From positions 2,948,001 to 3,012,000 of the forward strand of contig NZ_CP132910.1 in the NCBI RefSeq assembly GCF_030846775.1: a DNA stretch of 64,000 nt. Reading direction: 5' to 3'. This stretch comes from Geothrix sp. 21YS21S-2 (GTDB lineage: Bacteria; Acidobacteriota; Holophagae; Holophagales; Holophagaceae). Shown piece after piece: positions 20,137 through 29,675 of this stretch (the first letter of the stretch is position 1; every line of letters starts with the position of its first letter). Below the pieces are notes generated by a model. The model made no database searches. It had not been told where the DNA came from and was given only the letters and a program-made list of their open reading frames with translations. The position numbers were made by a program, and so were the translations under genes.

Positions 20137-20786
20137 GCTTGCTCCTGGAAAAGTTCAAGGATGGTGGCGTGGATCGCATCGGGCGCGAGGTTGCCGTCGA
20201 CGGTGCGATAGTTCGGCCTCTCCTTGTAGAAGGCCTGGAGAGGCTGGAAGGTCTTGTTGAATTCAACCATCCGGCTTCTGAAGGCCTCGGAGCAGTCGTC
20301 GGCGCGGTGCTTCAGCGGACTGTGGCACAGATCGCAGACGTTCTCCTGGTGGGGCCGCTTTGTGACGAGGTGGTAGATGGCGCCGCAATCGTTGTTGCTG
20401 CACACCATGCGATCCACCACACGGGCTTCCAAGACACTCTCGGGGACGAAGATGTCGATCACGAATCCGAGGCCGATTCCCTGGGAGGAGAGGAAAGTCT
20501 CCAAGGATTCAGCCTGTTGCAGGGTCCGGGGATATCCATCAAACAACACATCTCCGCTCTCGTTCTGCAGCCGCGCGAAAACAAGACCGTTAACCGTGTC
20601 GTCATCCACAAGCTTGCCACTGGCCATGAGGGCCTTGGCCCGAAGGCCAATCTCCGTCCCTTTCGAGACGGCATCTCTCAGAATATCACCTGTAGACAGG
20701 TGTATCAAAGACCTTTTTTGAACCAGGCGCTTGGCCTGGGTTCCCTTTCCGCTGCCAGGGGCCCCGAGAAGGATATGGATTTTCAT
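20133..20786 (-). CDS. adk: Adenylate kinase (long, zinc-lid form)
   Basis: Adk interconverts ATP plus AMP with two ADP. The 217-residue protein has the P-loop [14 protein letters not shown], the AMP-binding [17 protein letters not shown], the [15 protein letters not shown] signature and a long LID domain carrying [11 protein letters not shown] and CDLC, which form a structural zinc site. It overlaps secY and infA by 4 bp each, so translation across the three genes is coupled. Confidence 0.96.
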   Translation of the reverse strand: MKIHILLGAPGSGKGTQAKRLVQKRSLIHLSTGDILRDAVSKGTEIGLRAKALMASGKLVDDDTVNGLVFARLQNESGDVLFDGYPRTLQQAESLETFLSSQGIGLGFVIDIFVPESVLEARVVDRMVCSNNDCGAIYHLVTKRPHQENVCDLCHSPLKHRADDCSEAFRSRMVEFNKTFQPLQAFYKERPNYRTVDGNLAPDAIHATILELFQEQA

Positions 20787-22138
20787 GGCGTCTTCGCTCC
20801 CGAGCGTGCCAGCCGGCCACCCCGGATGCGACCCTTCTCCAGGAACCCGTCGTAGCGGCGCATCACCTGATAGCTCTCAAGCTGGGCCACGGTATCCATG
20901 GCCACGCCCACGACGATGAGGAGGGAGGTTCCGCCGAAGTAGAAATTCAGTCCCGGCATGGAATTGGTGATCACGAGGGGAACGATGGAAACCAGGGCCA
21001 GGTAGACGGCGCCCGCGAAGGTCAGCTTCGAGAGGATGCTGTCCATGTAGACCGAGGTCTCCTTGCCGGGCCGGATGCCGGGGATGTAGCCCCCGGACCG
21101 CTTCATGTTGTCGGCGGTCTCGTCCGGATTGAAGACGATGCTGGTGTAGAAGAAGGCGAAGAAGATGACCACGCCCACGAAGATCGGGGTGTAGGTCCAG
21201 AAGTGGGACTGCGGGCTGATGTAGCTGGAGGCCTTGCTCAGCCACTCCCACCGCGTGAACTGGGCGATGGTGGCGGGGAAGAAGATCACCGAGCTGGCGA
21301 AGATCACCGGCATGACGCCCGCGGTGTTCACCTTGAGGGGCAGGTAGGAACTGCGCTGGCTGGCCATCCGGGAGGAATCCACCCGGCGGGCGTAGTGGAT
21401 GGGGATGTTCCGGTAGGCGTTCTCCACGAGGACGACGGCCAGGAGGACGACGGTCATGGAAGCCAGCAGGAGGAGGAAGACGCCCGGAGGGGCCACGTTG
21501 CCGGCGCCCTTGAGGGACGCCATGAACATGGTGCCGATGGTCTCCATCGCCTTGGGCAGGCCCGAGACGATGCCGGCGAAGATCAGGAGCGAGATGCCGT
21601 TGCCGACCCCCCGGTCCGTGATCTGCTCGCCGATCCACATCACGAAGATGGTGCCGGTGGATAAGGTAAAGGCGCACAGGATCTTGAAGCCGAGGCCGGG
21701 ATTGATGACCACGTCGGGCCCCAGGCTCTGGGCCAGGGACGCGATGCCGAAACCCTGCACGAAGGCCAGGCCCACGGTGAGGAACCGGGTCCACTGGTTG
21801 ATCTTCTGGCGGCCGGCCTCGCCCTCCTTCTTCTGGAGGTTCTCGAGGGCCGGGACCACCGCGCCCATGAGCTGGAGCACGATGCTGGCCGTGATGTACG
21901 GGGTGATGCCCAGGGCGAACACCGAGAACTTCTTGAAGGCGCCGCCCGAGAACAGGTCAACCACGTTCAACAGATCCCCCGCCTTGCCCAGGTTCTTGGC
22001 CAGGGCTTCGGCGTTGACGCCGGGCACCGACACGTGCACGCCGAGCCGGTAGATCACCAGCATCGTCAGCGTGAACAGCAGGCGCTTGCGAAGTTCGGGG
22101 TTGGAGAACAACTGCCGGAGCTTTTCCATGCGTTTCAA
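20783..22138 (-). CDS. secY: Protein translocase channel subunit SecY
   Basis: SecY forms the protein-conducting pore of the inner membrane with SecE and SecG. The 451-residue protein shows the expected ten membrane segments, the first after RKRLLFTLTMLVIYRLGVHVSVPG, the SGGAFKKFSVFALGITPYITASI plug-region block and the PDETADNMKRSGGYIPGIRPG cytoplasmic loop that docks SecA and ribosomes. It follows rplO by 16 bp and overlaps adk by 4 bp. Confidence 0.97.
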   Translation of the reverse strand: MKRMEKLRQLFSNPELRKRLLFTLTMLVIYRLGVHVSVPGVNAEALAKNLGKAGDLLNVVDLFSGGAFKKFSVFALGITPYITASIVLQLMGAVVPALENLQKKEGEAGRQKINQWTRFLTVGLAFVQGFGIASLAQSLGPDVVINPGLGFKILCAFTLSTGTIFVMWIGEQITDRGVGNGISLLIFAGIVSGLPKAMETIGTMFMASLKGAGNVAPPGVFLLLLASMTVVLLAVVLVENAYRNIPIHYARRVDSSRMASQRSSYLPLKVNTAGVMPVIFASSVIFFPATIAQFTRWEWLSKASSYISPQSHFWTYTPIFVGVVIFFAFFYTSIVFNPDETADNMKRSGGYIPGIRPGKETSVYMDSILSKLTFAGAVYLALVSIVPLVITNSMPGLNFYFGGTSLLIVVGVAMDTVAQLESYQVMRRYDGFLEKGRIRGGRLARSGAKTP

Positions 22139-22154
22139 ATCCTAACGGGAAGGA

Positions 22155-22622
22155 CTACTTGGACGCCTGCTTGGAGCAGGGGGGCTCCTGGATGGTGCCG
22201 CCGACGGCCAGGATGGCCTCGCGGGCGCCCTTGGTGACGCGGTCTGCCACCACGGTGATCTTGTGGGTCAGTTCGCCGCGCTTGAGGACCACGATCCCGC
22301 CCATCTTGGGGTCAAGCAGGTTCTTGTCCTTCATGGCTTCCAGGCACACGGTCTCGCCTTCGGCGAAATGGGTGCTGATGAAGTCCAGGCCCAGCTCCTG
22401 GAGCTGGATGGCATGGATGTTGGTGAAGCCGCGCTTGGGGAGGCGGCGGTGGAGGGGCATCTGGCCACCCTCGAAGCCGCGCTGAGAGCTGTAGCCCCGG
22501 CGGGACTTCTGGCCCTTTTCGCCGGCTCCGGCGGTCTTGCCGTTGCCGGAGCCCTTGCCCCGGCCGATGCGCTTGCGGTTCTTCGTGGCGCCCTCTGCGG
22601 GCCTGAGTTCGTTGAGCTTCAT
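22155..22622 (-). CDS. rplO: 50S ribosomal protein L15
   Basis: L15 is a late-assembling 23S rRNA binder. The 155-residue protein opens MKLNELRPAEGATKNRKRIGRGKGSGNGKT, contains the Gly/Arg-rich GQKSRRGYSSQRGFEGGQMPLHRRLPKRGF and ends in the globular domain with a short extra tail holding a cysteine (PPCSKQASK). It lies 3 bp after rpmD and 16 bp before secY. Confidence 0.97.
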   Translation of the reverse strand: MKLNELRPAEGATKNRKRIGRGKGSGNGKTAGAGEKGQKSRRGYSSQRGFEGGQMPLHRRLPKRGFTNIHAIQLQELGLDFISTHFAEGETVCLEAMKDKNLLDPKMGGIVVLKRGELTHKITVVADRVTKGAREAILAVGGTIQEPPCSKQASK

Positions 22623-22625
22623 GTC

Positions 22626-22823
22626 TTACCCCTTCACCGTGACGTCGATGAGGTAGGGAATGCGCTTGACCATGCCATGCACATTCGGCGTGTACTCGCA
22701 CTCCCGCTTGTCTCCGACCTTCTTGAGACCGAGGGTCTGGAGGAACGCACGATGCTTGGGCACGGTGCAGATGCTGGAGCGCCTGAGGGTGATGACGACC
22801 TGCTTGCCGAGGAGCTGGGACAT
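22626..22823 (-). CDS. rpmD: 50S ribosomal protein L30
   Basis: The 65-residue protein (MSQLLGKQVVITLRRSSICTVPKHRAFLQTLGL) is the short bacterial L30, a 23S rRNA binder. The VVITLRRS strand and the KHRAFLQTLGLKKVG helix are diagnostic. It starts immediately after rpsE and is 3 bp from rplO. L30 is lost in some phyla, so its presence is a small taxonomic marker. Confidence 0.95.
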   Translation of the reverse strand: MSQLLGKQVVITLRRSSICTVPKHRAFLQTLGLKKVGDKRECEYTPNVHGMVKRIPYLIDVTVKG

Positions 22824-23351
22824 TTAGGCCTCCGCCTGATCCAGGCCACGGTTGGTCATGACCGTGTAGGGATCCATGAGGTTCTTGAAACCCTCGAAGG
22901 TGGCGCGAACCACGTTGTGGGGGTTGGAGGAACCGAGGCTCTTGGTGAGCACGTTGTTGATGCCGGCGGCTTCCATGATGGCGCGGACGGCGGCGCCGGC
23001 GATGATGCCGGTGCCCTCGGGAGCGGGCTTCATGAGGACCGAACCGGAGCCGAAGCGGCCGGTGATGGGATGGGGCAGGCTGCGGTTGGGCGACACGGGA
23101 ACGTGGATCATGTTCCGCTTGGCGCTCTCGATGCCCTTCTTGATGGCGGAAGGCACTTCCAGCGCCTTGCCGAGGCCGAAGCCCACCTTGCCGTTGCCGT
23201 CGCCCACGACCACCAGCGCGCTGAAGGAGAAGTTCTTGCCCCCCTTCACGACCTTGGTGACGCGGCCCACGTAGATGACCTGGTCCTTCATTTCGCCTTG
23301 CTGGTCGCCGCTCTGGGAGTTGGGCTTGGTGTCTGGTGCATTGTATGCCAT
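22824..23351 (-). CDS. rpsE: 30S ribosomal protein S5
   Basis: S5 helps fidelity and mRNA unwinding at the entry site. The 175-residue protein has an N-terminal polar extension ([20 protein letters not shown]), the double-stranded-RNA-binding-like domain ([29 protein letters not shown]) and the C-terminal RNA-binding block [24 protein letters not shown] 23351 is selected because a GGAGG site precedes it; the open frame continues upstream without family similarity. Confidence 0.96.
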   Translation of the reverse strand: MAYNAPDTKPNSQSGDQQGEMKDQVIYVGRVTKVVKGGKNFSFSALVVVGDGNGKVGFGLGKALEVPSAIKKGIESAKRNMIHVPVSPNRSLPHPITGRFGSGSVLMKPAPEGTGIIAGAAVRAIMEAAGINNVLTKSLGSSNPHNVVRATFEGFKNLMDPYTVMTNRGLDQAEA

Positions 23352-23364
23352 GTTCCTCACCCTC

Positions 23365-23727
23365 CTAGAACTGGAGCCCGGCAGCCCGGGCGCTGTCAGC
23401 CAGCGCCTTGACGCGGCCGTGATAGACATAACCGTTGCGGTCGAACACCACGGACGTGATGCCCTTTTCCTTCAGGCGAGCGGCGATGCTCTCCCCGACG
23501 GCCTTGGCGGCTGCGATGTTGGAGCCGGAGGCCAGGGTTTCCCGCAGGCCCTTTTCGAGGGACGAGCTGGCGGCGATGGTGACACCCTGGGTGTCATCCA
23601 CGGCCTGCACGTAGATCCTCTTGAGGCTCTTGTAGATGGTGAGACGCGGACGCTCGGGGGTGCCGGAAATGCGGCCCCGGATGCGATTCTTGGTCTTCTG
23701 ACGGCGGATCGAGATGTCGTTAGCCAT
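23365..23727 (-). CDS. rplR: 50S ribosomal protein L18
   Basis: L18 carries 5S rRNA into the large subunit with L5. The 120-residue protein shows [38 protein letters not shown] and ends in [25 protein letters not shown], both conserved. It lies 9 bp after rplF and 13 bp before rpsE. Confidence 0.97.
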   Translation of the reverse strand: MANDISIRRQKTKNRIRGRISGTPERPRLTIYKSLKRIYVQAVDDTQGVTIAASSSLEKGLRETLASGSNIAAAKAVGESIAARLKEKGITSVVFDRNGYVYHGRVKALADSARAAGLQF

Positions 23728-23736
23728 GGTTGCTCC

Positions 23737-24273
23737 CTACTTCCCGGTCTTGCCGGCCTTGCGGCGGATGACTTCACCCGTGTACTGGACGCCCTTGCCC
23801 TTGTAGGGCTCCGGCTTCCGGTACTTGCGGATGTCCGCTGCGACCTGGCCGACCAACTGGCGGTCGATCCCGGTCACGACGAGGTGAGTGTTCTTTTCCA
23901 CGGCGATCGTGATGCCCTGGGGAGCGGCATAGTTGATCGGGTGGCTGTAGCCCAGGTCGAGGCGGAGGTTTTCGCCGTCCATGGCAGCCTTGTAGCCGAC
24001 GCCGACGATGTCCAGTTCCTTCTTCCAGCCCGTGGTCACGCCGACGACGGCGTTGTTGATCAGGGCGCGGGTGAGGCCGTGGAAGGCCCGGTTCTGGGCT
24101 TCGTCATTGACGCGGGTAAGGTTGATGGAATCGGCCGCGACTTCGACGGTGATCCCCTGGGGGATCGGGCAGGTCAGCTTGCCCTTGGAGCCTTCGACGA
24201 CGGCCTCAGCCCCGTGGATGGTCACTTTGACGCCTGACGGCAGTGCCACTGGCTTTTTTCCGATGCGAGACAT
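23737..24273 (-). CDS. rplF: 50S ribosomal protein L6
   Basis: L6 sits near the factor-binding site of the 50S. The 178-residue protein starts at ATG 24273 (MSRIGKKPVALPSGVKV, the universal opening) and has two similar domains, with the signature GVGYKAAMDGENLRLDLGYSHPI and the C-terminal GKGVQYTGEVIRRKAGKTGK. A longer open frame upstream is not conserved. Confidence 0.97.
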   Translation of the reverse strand: MSRIGKKPVALPSGVKVTIHGAEAVVEGSKGKLTCPIPQGITVEVAADSINLTRVNDEAQNRAFHGLTRALINNAVVGVTTGWKKELDIVGVGYKAAMDGENLRLDLGYSHPINYAAPQGITIAVEKNTHLVVTGIDRQLVGQVAADIRKYRKPEPYKGKGVQYTGEVIRRKAGKTGK

Positions 24274-24307
24274 GATGGTTTCCTTGGAAAGGGTTGGAGA
24301 GCGGTTT

Positions 24308-24703
24308 CTACCAGACGTGGGCCAGGACCTCGCCACCGAGGTTCTGCTTGCGGGCGTCCTTGCCCGTCAGCAGGCCCTTGGGCGTGGTGAGGATGGAGAT
24401 GCCCAGGCCACCCTGGACCTCGGTGATCTCCTTGACGCCGGCGTAGACGCGGAGGCCGGGGCTGGAGATGCGCTTGAGGCCGTGGATGACCGACTCTCCG
24501 GTCTTCACGTACTTGACCTGGATGATGAGGTAGTCGCGGCCCTCGTGCTCGACGGCCTTGTAGCCGTGGATGTAGCCTTCCTGCTTCAGGATGGCGGAGA
24601 GACGCTCCTTCATCTTGCTGGCGGGCACGACCACGGCGTCGTGGCCGGCCATGATGCCATTGCGGAGGCGGGTGAGGTAATCGGCGATCGGATCAGTGTT
24701 CAT
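24308..24703 (-). CDS. rpsH: 30S ribosomal protein S8
   Basis: S8 is a primary binder of the 16S central domain and in enterobacteria represses the spc operon by binding its mRNA at rplE. The 131-residue protein opens [32 protein letters not shown] and ends with the [30 protein letters not shown] signature. It follows rpsN by 12 bp. Confidence 0.97.
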   Translation of the reverse strand: MNTDPIADYLTRLRNGIMAGHDAVVVPASKMKERLSAILKQEGYIHGYKAVEHEGRDYLIIQVKYVKTGESVIHGLKRISSPGLRVYAGVKEITEVQGGLGISILTTPKGLLTGKDARKQNLGGEVLAHVW

Positions 24704-24715
24704 GGATGCCTCTCC

Positions 24716-24901
24716 TTACCAGCTGGACTTCTGGACGCCCGGGAGCTCGCCGGCGAGGGCGTGCTTGCGGAAACAAAGGCGGCAGAGTTCGAACTTGCGC
24801 ATGTAGCCCCGGGGACGGCCGCACACCTTGCAGCGGTTCCGGTGCTGAGTGGAAAACTTGGGCTTGACGCTGTCCTTGTAGATCTTGTTGGTGCTAGCCA
24901 T
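24716..24901 (-). CDS. rpsN: 30S ribosomal protein S14, type Z
   Basis: The 61-residue protein is the short zinc form of S14, with [23 protein letters not shown] supplying the two CxxC pairs. It helps shape the 30S head around the A site. It lies 9 bp after rplE and 12 bp before rpsH. The long zinc-free paralogue used under zinc starvation is not in this window. Confidence 0.97.
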   Translation of the reverse strand: MASTNKIYKDSVKPKFSTQHRNRCKVCGRPRGYMRKFELCRLCFRKHALAGELPGVQKSSW

Positions 24902-24910
24902 GTGGGCTCC

Positions 24911-25465
24911 CTATTTCCGGAAAGGCATGCCCAGGTGGGCAAGCAGGGCACGGGCCTCGGGGTCCGTGGGCGCTGAAGTCACGAAGGTGATGTTCATCCC
25001 CTTCATCTTTTCAACCTTGGAGTAGTCGATCTCCTGGAAGATCAGCTGGTCCTTGAGGCCGAGCGTGTAGTTGCCGCGTCCGTCGAAGGACTTGGTGGGG
25101 ACGCCGCGGAAGTCGCGGACGCGGGGGAGCGACAGGCTCACCAGGCGGTCCAGGAATTCCCACATGCGGTTGCCACGCAGGGTCACCATGCAGGCGATGG
25201 GCATGCCCTCGCGCAGCTTGAACTGGGCGACGCTCTTCTTGGCCTTCCGGACGACGGCCTTCTGGCCGGCGATCGCGGTGAGCTCTTCCACGGCGACGTC
25301 CAGGACCTTGATGTTCTGGATGGCGTCGCCGACGCCCATGTTGATGACGATCTTGTTCAAACGGGGCACTTGCATCGCAGAGGTGTACCCGAATTCCGAT
25401 TGAAGCTTCCCGGCCACTTCGGCGTGGTAACGGGCCTTGATGCGGGGTTCCGCACTAGTAGGCAT
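24911..25465 (-). CDS. rplE: 50S ribosomal protein L5
   Basis: L5 binds 5S rRNA and contacts S13 and the P-site tRNA. The 184-residue protein contains [18 protein letters not shown], the [25 protein letters not shown] block and [33 protein letters not shown] 25465 has GGAGG 5 bp upstream. An unusual 179-bp gap holding a strong hairpin separates it from rplX, breaking the otherwise tight operon. Confidence 0.96.
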   Translation of the reverse strand: MPTSAEPRIKARYHAEVAGKLQSEFGYTSAMQVPRLNKIVINMGVGDAIQNIKVLDVAVEELTAIAGQKAVVRKAKKSVAQFKLREGMPIACMVTLRGNRMWEFLDRLVSLSLPRVRDFRGVPTKSFDGRGNYTLGLKDQLIFQEIDYSKVEKMKGMNITFVTSAPTDPEARALLAHLGMPFRK

Positions 25466-25573
25466 TCTTTCCTCCATTTCCGGGGGACGACTACATCCCC
25501 AGGGTTCGGGAGGGCGAAAGGGCTTGGTACCGGCGGTCCGGCCCGTTTCCTTCCAACCTCGGTTGTCAAAGTG

Positions 25574-25601
25574 TTCCGCCGACGGACATCCATCGGCGGA
25601 A
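25574..25601 (-). other. Hairpin in the rplX-rplE intergenic gap
   Basis: Between rplX and rplE (25466-25644) lies a 28-nt inverted repeat: ttccgccga (25574-25582) pairs perfectly with tcggcggaa (25593-25601), with part of the inner loop also pairable. No U-tract follows, so it is not a standard terminator. A perfect TTGACA lies just downstream on the minus strand (25564-25569) without a convincing -10. It could be a ribosomal-protein binding or processing site. Confidence 0.6.
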
Positions 25602-25644
25602 TGGCCATTCTCTCACAGATGTGAAGGAACGGGATGGAAAATTC

Positions 25645-25920
25645 TTACTCGGCCCGCTTGCGGGTGGGCTTCTGGGTGGTGGGGTCGATCAGCATCACGT
25701 TGGAGGCGTGGATGGGAGCCTCCTTGGAGATGATGCCGCCGCCTTCACCGGTCTGCTGGTTGGGCTTGGTGGCCTTCTTGATCATGTTCAGGCCGCCGAC
25801 GATCACCTTGTTGGTGGCGGGCTGGACCTTGGCGATCTGGCCGCGCTTGCCCTTTTCCTTGCCCGCGATGACGACCACTTCGTCGCCCTTCTTGAGCTTC
25901 ATCTTGGTCGGTTTGTCCAT
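25645..25920 (-). CDS. rplX: 50S ribosomal protein L24
   Basis: L24 initiates 50S assembly by binding the 5' end of 23S rRNA. The 91-residue protein shows the KOW motif [23 protein letters not shown] and the [14 protein letters not shown] segment. Its start codon shares one base with the rplN stop. It is short for the family (usually about 100-110 residues), ending [11 protein letters not shown]. Confidence 0.96.
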   Translation of the reverse strand: MDKPTKMKLKKGDEVVVIAGKEKGKRGQIAKVQPATNKVIVGGLNMIKKATKPNQQTGEGGGIISKEAPIHASNVMLIDPTTQKPTRKRAE

Positions 25921-26288
25921 TAGAGCACCTCAGGGGCGAGGGAAACGATCTTCATGTACTTCCGCTCGCGCAGCTCGCGGGCCACGGGTCCGAAGACGCG
26001 GGTTCCGACCGGTTCGCCATCCTTCTTGATGATGACGGCGGCGTTCTCGTCGAAGCGGATGTAGGACCCGTCCTTGCGGCGGAAGGCCTTCCGCTGGCGG
26101 ACGATGACGGCCTGGACGACGGCCTTCTTCTTGACCGTGCCGCCCGGGATGGCTTCCTTGACGGAAGCGGTGATGACGTCGCCCAGCTGGGCGATCCTGC
26201 CCACACCGCCGCCCAGGGGCAGGATGCAGCAGATCTTCTTTGCGCCGGAGTTGTCGGCGACGGTTAGCATGGATCCCATCTGAATCAT
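25920..26288 (-). CDS. rplN: 50S ribosomal protein L14
   Basis: L14 lies at the subunit interface and contacts EF-G and L19. The 122-residue protein begins [22 protein letters not shown] and carries the family signature [28 protein letters not shown] and the C-terminal [18 protein letters not shown]. Length is exactly typical. It overlaps rplX by one base. Confidence 0.97.
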   Translation of the reverse strand: MIQMGSMLTVADNSGAKKICCILPLGGGVGRIAQLGDVITASVKEAIPGGTVKKKAVVQAVIVRQRKAFRRKDGSYIRFDENAAVIIKKDGEPVGTRVFGPVARELRERKYMKIVSLAPEVL

Positions 26289-26297
26289 ATCGGCTCC

Positions 26298-26555
26298 TTA
26301 CTCGCCAGCTTTCTGGGTGATCTCGAGGACCATCCAGCGCTTGCGCTTGGAAAGGGGACGGGACTCCACGATCTTGACCACGTCGCCGATCTGGCAGGCA
26401 TTGGTCTCGTCATGGGCCATGAATTTCGCGGTCTGCTTCACGGTCCGGGAGTACAGGGGGTGCTGGAACTTGCGCTCCACCTTCACCACCACCGTCTTGT
26501 CGGCCTTGTTGGAGACCACTACGCCACTGCGAATCATCTTATGTTCTAGGCTCAT
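26298..26555 (-). CDS. rpsQ: 30S ribosomal protein S17
   Basis: S17 is an early 16S rRNA binder with an OB fold. The 85-residue protein from ATG 26555 (GAGG 5 bp upstream) shows [23 protein letters not shown] and [23 protein letters not shown]. The open frame extends upstream through rpmC without family similarity. It lies 7 bp after rpmC. Confidence 0.96.
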   Translation of the reverse strand: MSLEHKMIRSGVVVSNKADKTVVVKVERKFQHPLYSRTVKQTAKFMAHDETNACQIGDVVKIVESRPLSKRKRWMVLEITQKAGE

Positions 26556-26562
26556 GGTTTCC

Positions 26563-26766
26563 TCACACAGCCAGTTTGGACTTGAGGGCGGTCTTGACGC
26601 GGGCCAGTTCGCGACGCGTCTTGCGGATCTCGGCAGTGTTCTCCACCTGTCCCACGGCATGCTGGAAGCGGAGGGTGAACCGCTTGGCGGCCAGGTCGGC
26701 CTCCAGCTGCGCCAGCTCCTCGATGCTCTTGCCAGCCAGTTCGCTGAATGGATTCTTCTTGTTCAT
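26563..26766 (-). CDS. rpmC: 50S ribosomal protein L29
   Basis: L29 lies by the peptide exit tunnel and helps dock trigger factor and SRP. The 67-residue two-helix protein shows [43 protein letters not shown], the diagnostic block. It is 10 bp after rplP. Confidence 0.95.
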   Translation of the reverse strand: MNKKNPFSELAGKSIEELAQLEADLAAKRFTLRFQHAVGQVENTAEIRKTRRELARVKTALKSKLAV

Positions 26767-26776
26767 CTCGTGCCTC

Positions 26777-27196
26777 TCACTCTTCCGGGGGGGTTCGGGA
26801 GATGAACTCGGTGGCCACGGAGAGCTTCATCTGCGCGAGGCGCAGGGCCTCCTTCGCAGTGGCTTCGTCCACACCTTCCATCTCGAACAGGATGCGGCCG
26901 GGACGGATCACGGCAACCCAGCCATCGGGCGCGCCCTTGCCGGAACCCATGCGGGTCTCGGCCGGCTTGCTGGTGGTGGGCCGGTCGGGGAAGATCCGGA
27001 TCCAGATGCGCCCGCCGCGCTTGATGTGGCGGGTCATGGCGATACGGGCGGCCTCGATCTGCCGGTTGGTGAGCCAGCAGTGCTCGAGGGCCTTGAGTCC
27101 ATAGTCGCCGAAGGAAATTTCGTTGCCGCGGGTCGAGACGCCGCAGGTGCGGCCCTTCTGGACTTTGCGGTGCTTGACCTTATTAGGCATCAACAT
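26777..27196 (-). CDS. rplP: 50S ribosomal protein L16
   Basis: L16 organises the A-site region and 23S rRNA. The 139-residue protein contains GYDYGLK-like [45 protein letters not shown] and the [25 protein letters not shown] block, both family-specific. ATG 27196 is favoured by a GAGG 8 bp upstream; ATG 27190 would remove two residues. Confidence 0.96.
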   Translation of the reverse strand: MLMPNKVKHRKVQKGRTCGVSTRGNEISFGDYGLKALEHCWLTNRQIEAARIAMTRHIKRGGRIWIRIFPDRPTTSKPAETRMGSGKGAPDGWVAVIRPGRILFEMEGVDEATAKEALRLAQMKLSVATEFISRTPPEE

Positions 27197-27206
27197 GGCT
27201 GTTACC

Positions 27207-27854
27207 TCAGCGCTTCACGGTTTCGACGGCGGCTTCGGCGAGGTTGACCCACACCTTGACGCCGATGATGCCGTAGGTGGTGTTGGCCTCGGCAAAGCCG
27301 TAGTCAACGTTGGCCCGGATCGTCTGGAGGGGCATCTGGCCGGAGAGATAGTCCTCGGTGCGGGCGATCTCGGCACCGTTCAGACGACCGGAAACCTTGA
27401 TCTTGAAACCCTTGGCGCCGAAGCGGATGGCGGCTTCCTCGGCCTTGCGCATGGCACGGCGGAAGGCGATGCGGCGCTCGAGCTGCTGGGCGACGCCCTC
27501 GGCCACGAGCTGCGCGTCGATCTCGGGCTTCTTGATCTCCTGGATGTCGACGCTCACGGGGCGCTTGAGCTTGGCCTGGAGCTCCTCGCGGAGCTTGTCG
27601 ATCTCCGCGCCCTTGCGGCCGATGACGATGCCGGGGCGGGCGGTGAAGATGCGCACGGTCACCTTGTCGGCGGCGCGCTCGATGTCGATCTTGGACACCA
27701 TGGCGTTCAGGCCGTGGAGCTGCTTCTTCAGTTCGCGGCGGAGCTTGAGATCCTCGTGGAGGAGGGTCGCGTACTCACGCTTGGAAAACCACTTGGAGTG
27801 CCAGTTCTTGTTGTGGACAAGACGGAATCCGTACGGATGAACTTTCTGACCCAT
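27207..27854 (-). CDS. rpsC: 30S ribosomal protein S3
   Basis: S3 forms the mRNA entry site and, with S4 and S5, the ribosomal helicase. The 215-residue protein starts [23 protein letters not shown], holds a KH domain with the [14 protein letters not shown] loop and ends in the GVKVWVNL strand. Spacing is 3 bp from rplV and 10 bp to rplP. Confidence 0.97.
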   Translation of the reverse strand: MGQKVHPYGFRLVHNKNWHSKWFSKREYATLLHEDLKLRRELKKQLHGLNAMVSKIDIERAADKVTVRIFTARPGIVIGRKGAEIDKLREELQAKLKRPVSVDIQEIKKPEIDAQLVAEGVAQQLERRIAFRRAMRKAEEAAIRFGAKGFKIKVSGRLNGAEIARTEDYLSGQMPLQTIRANVDYGFAEANTTYGIIGVKVWVNLAEAAVETVKR

Positions 27855-27857
27855 GGT

Positions 27858-28205
27858 TTATTCCTCCCGGCCGAGTTGGAGCGTGATGTGGCAGGTGCGC
27901 TTCTGCACGCGGTAGGCCCGGCCCATGGGGGCGGGGCGGACACGCTTCATGCGGAAGCCCTCGTCCACGAAGGCGCTCTTGACGAAGAGCTCGTCGGGGT
28001 TGACGGCGGCATCCTTGTCGATGGCGTTGGCCACCGCGGAGTCCAGGATCTTCTTGATGTGGCCGGCGGCGTACTTCTTGGTGGAGGCCAGGATCCACTG
28101 GGCCTCGCCCACCTTCTTGCCGCGGATGAGATCGATCACGAGCCGGGCCTTCTGGGCGGAGCCGCGAAGGTGCCGGAGCGTGGCGGTGCTTACGATGGTC
28201 GTCAT
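27858..28205 (-). CDS. rplV: 50S ribosomal protein L22
   Basis: L22 lines the exit tunnel, and its beta-hairpin tip is a macrolide-resistance site. The 115-residue protein shows GSAQKARLVIDLIRGKKVGEAQWIL and ends with MKRVRPAPMGRAYRVQKRTCHITLQL, the tunnel hairpin. It follows rpsS by one base. Confidence 0.96.
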   Translation of the reverse strand: MTTIVSTATLRHLRGSAQKARLVIDLIRGKKVGEAQWILASTKKYAAGHIKKILDSAVANAIDKDAAVNPDELFVKSAFVDEGFRMKRVRPAPMGRAYRVQKRTCHITLQLGREE

Positions 28206-28206
28206 C

Positions 28207-28491
28207 TTACTTCCCCTTGGCCTTGGCGTCGGACTTGCCGGCGTGGCCCCTGAAGGTGCGGGTCAGGGAGAACTCCCCCAGCTTGTGGCCCACCATGTTG
28301 TCGGTGACGTAGACAGGGATGAACTTGTTGCCGTTGTGCACGGCGATGGTGAGGCCGATCATCGTGGGGACCACCGTGGAGCGCCGCGACCAGGTCTTGA
28401 TGACCCGCTTGTCGTTGAGCTGCTGGGCGGTGTCCACCTTCTTCTGGAGGTGGGCATCGATGAACGGACCTTTTTTAAGCGAACGAGCCAT
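28207..28491 (-). CDS. rpsS: 30S ribosomal protein S19
   Basis: S19 pairs with S13 in the head of the 30S. The 94-residue protein opens [20 protein letters not shown] and contains [45 protein letters not shown]. It is 12 bp after rplB. Confidence 0.97.
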   Translation of the reverse strand: MARSLKKGPFIDAHLQKKVDTAQQLNDKRVIKTWSRRSTVVPTMIGLTIAVHNGNKFIPVYVTDNMVGHKLGEFSLTRTFRGHAGKSDAKAKGK

Positions 28492-28503
28492 TGACTACCC
28501 CTC

Positions 28504-29325
28504 CTAGTTGATCCGCTTGACGATGAATTTGGTGGTGCGCTTGTTGGAGCGCGTCTTGTAGCCGCGAGTCGGCTGGCCCCAGGGCGTCACGGGGTGACGG
28601 CCGCCGGAGGTGCGGCCTTCGCCGCCGCCGTGGGGGTGATCCACCGGGTTCATGACCACGCCGCGGACCGTCGGGCGAACGCCCAGCCAGATGCGACGGC
28701 CGGCCTTGCCCAGGGCGACGTTCTCGTGCTGCAGGTTGCCGACCTTGCCGATGGTGGCGTAGCACTCGAGGTGGATCTTGCGGATCTCGCCGGAGGGCAT
28801 GCGCAGCTGGGCGTAGTCGACGTCCTTGGCCACCACCTGGGCGAAGGTGCCGGCGGCGCGGGCGATCTGCCCGCCCTTGCCGGGCTTCAGCTCGATGTTG
28901 TGGACTTCGGTGCCGAGCGGGATGTTCTTGATGGGCAGGGAATTGCCAACCAGGATGTCCGCGTTCTTGCCGGACAGGACGGTGCGGCCCACTTCCAGGC
29001 CGTCGGGGGCCAGGATGTAGCGCTTCTCGCCGTCGGCGTAGATCAGGAGCGCGATGCGGGCGGAGCGGTTGGGGTCGTACTCGATGGTGGCGACCCGGGC
29101 CGGAACGTCAGCCTTGTTGCGCTTGAAGTCGATGATGCGGTAGCGGCGCTTGTGGCCGCCGCCGATGTGGCGGGTGGTGATGCGGCCCGTGTTGGACCGG
29201 CCACCCGAACGGGTGCGGGTGCCGAGGAGGGTGCGCTCGGGGCGATCGGTGGTGATCTCCTCGAAGCCCTGCTTGGACATGCCCCGCTGACCGGGGGTCG
29301 TGGGTTTGAGCAGCTTGATGCTCAT
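28504..29325 (-). CDS. rplB: 50S ribosomal protein L2
   Basis: L2 is needed for subunit association and supports peptidyl transfer. The 273-residue protein from ATG 29325 (GAGG 6 bp upstream; another ATG lies 12 bp earlier) shows [22 protein letters not shown] and the C-terminal [19 protein letters not shown] with the conserved His of the peptidyl-transferase region. The gap to rplW upstream (about 74 bp) is the largest in the S10 part of the block. Confidence 0.97.
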   Translation of the reverse strand: MSIKLLKPTTPGQRGMSKQGFEEITTDRPERTLLGTRTRSGGRSNTGRITTRHIGGGHKRRYRIIDFKRNKADVPARVATIEYDPNRSARIALLIYADGEKRYILAPDGLEVGRTVLSGKNADILVGNSLPIKNIPLGTEVHNIELKPGKGGQIARAAGTFAQVVAKDVDYAQLRMPSGEIRKIHLECYATIGKVGNLQHENVALGKAGRRIWLGVRPTVRGVVMNPVDHPHGGGEGRTSGGRHPVTPWGQPTRGYKTRSNKRTTKFIVKRIN

Positions 29326-29399
29326 GATTATCCTCATGCCTCAAAGTGGCCGGGCGATAGTGGCATTTCTTGTCCGCCCGGCGAATGGATGAACGGTCG

Positions 29400-29675
29400 C
29401 TACTGCGCGGCCTCGGTGGCCTCGACCAGTTCGATATAGGCCTTCTTCTTGTTTCCGGTCGTGCCCATCCAACGGCCGAGACGCTTGCTCTTGCTGGGCA
29501 TCTTGACGGTGCGGATGGACTTGACCTTCGCCTGGAGAAGGAGTTCGGCGGCTTCCTTGATCTGGTGCTTGGAGGCCCAGACGGCGACCTCGAAGACCTG
29601 GATGTTGGCCTCGCGCAGGAGCTGTCCCTTCTCGGTGAGGAGGGGCTTGCGGATCACTTCGAAAATCTTGGTCAT
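29400..29675 (-). CDS. rplW: 50S ribosomal protein L23
   Basis: L23 is the docking site for trigger factor and SRP at the tunnel exit. The 91-residue protein shows EVIRKPLLTEKGQLLREANIQVFEVAVWASKHQIKEAAELLLQAKV and ends with a YIEL strand. Its start overlaps the rplD stop by 4 bp. Confidence 0.95.
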   Translation of the reverse strand: MTKIFEVIRKPLLTEKGQLLREANIQVFEVAVWASKHQIKEAAELLLQAKVKSIRTVKMPSKSKRLGRWMGTTGNKKKAYIELVEATEAAQ

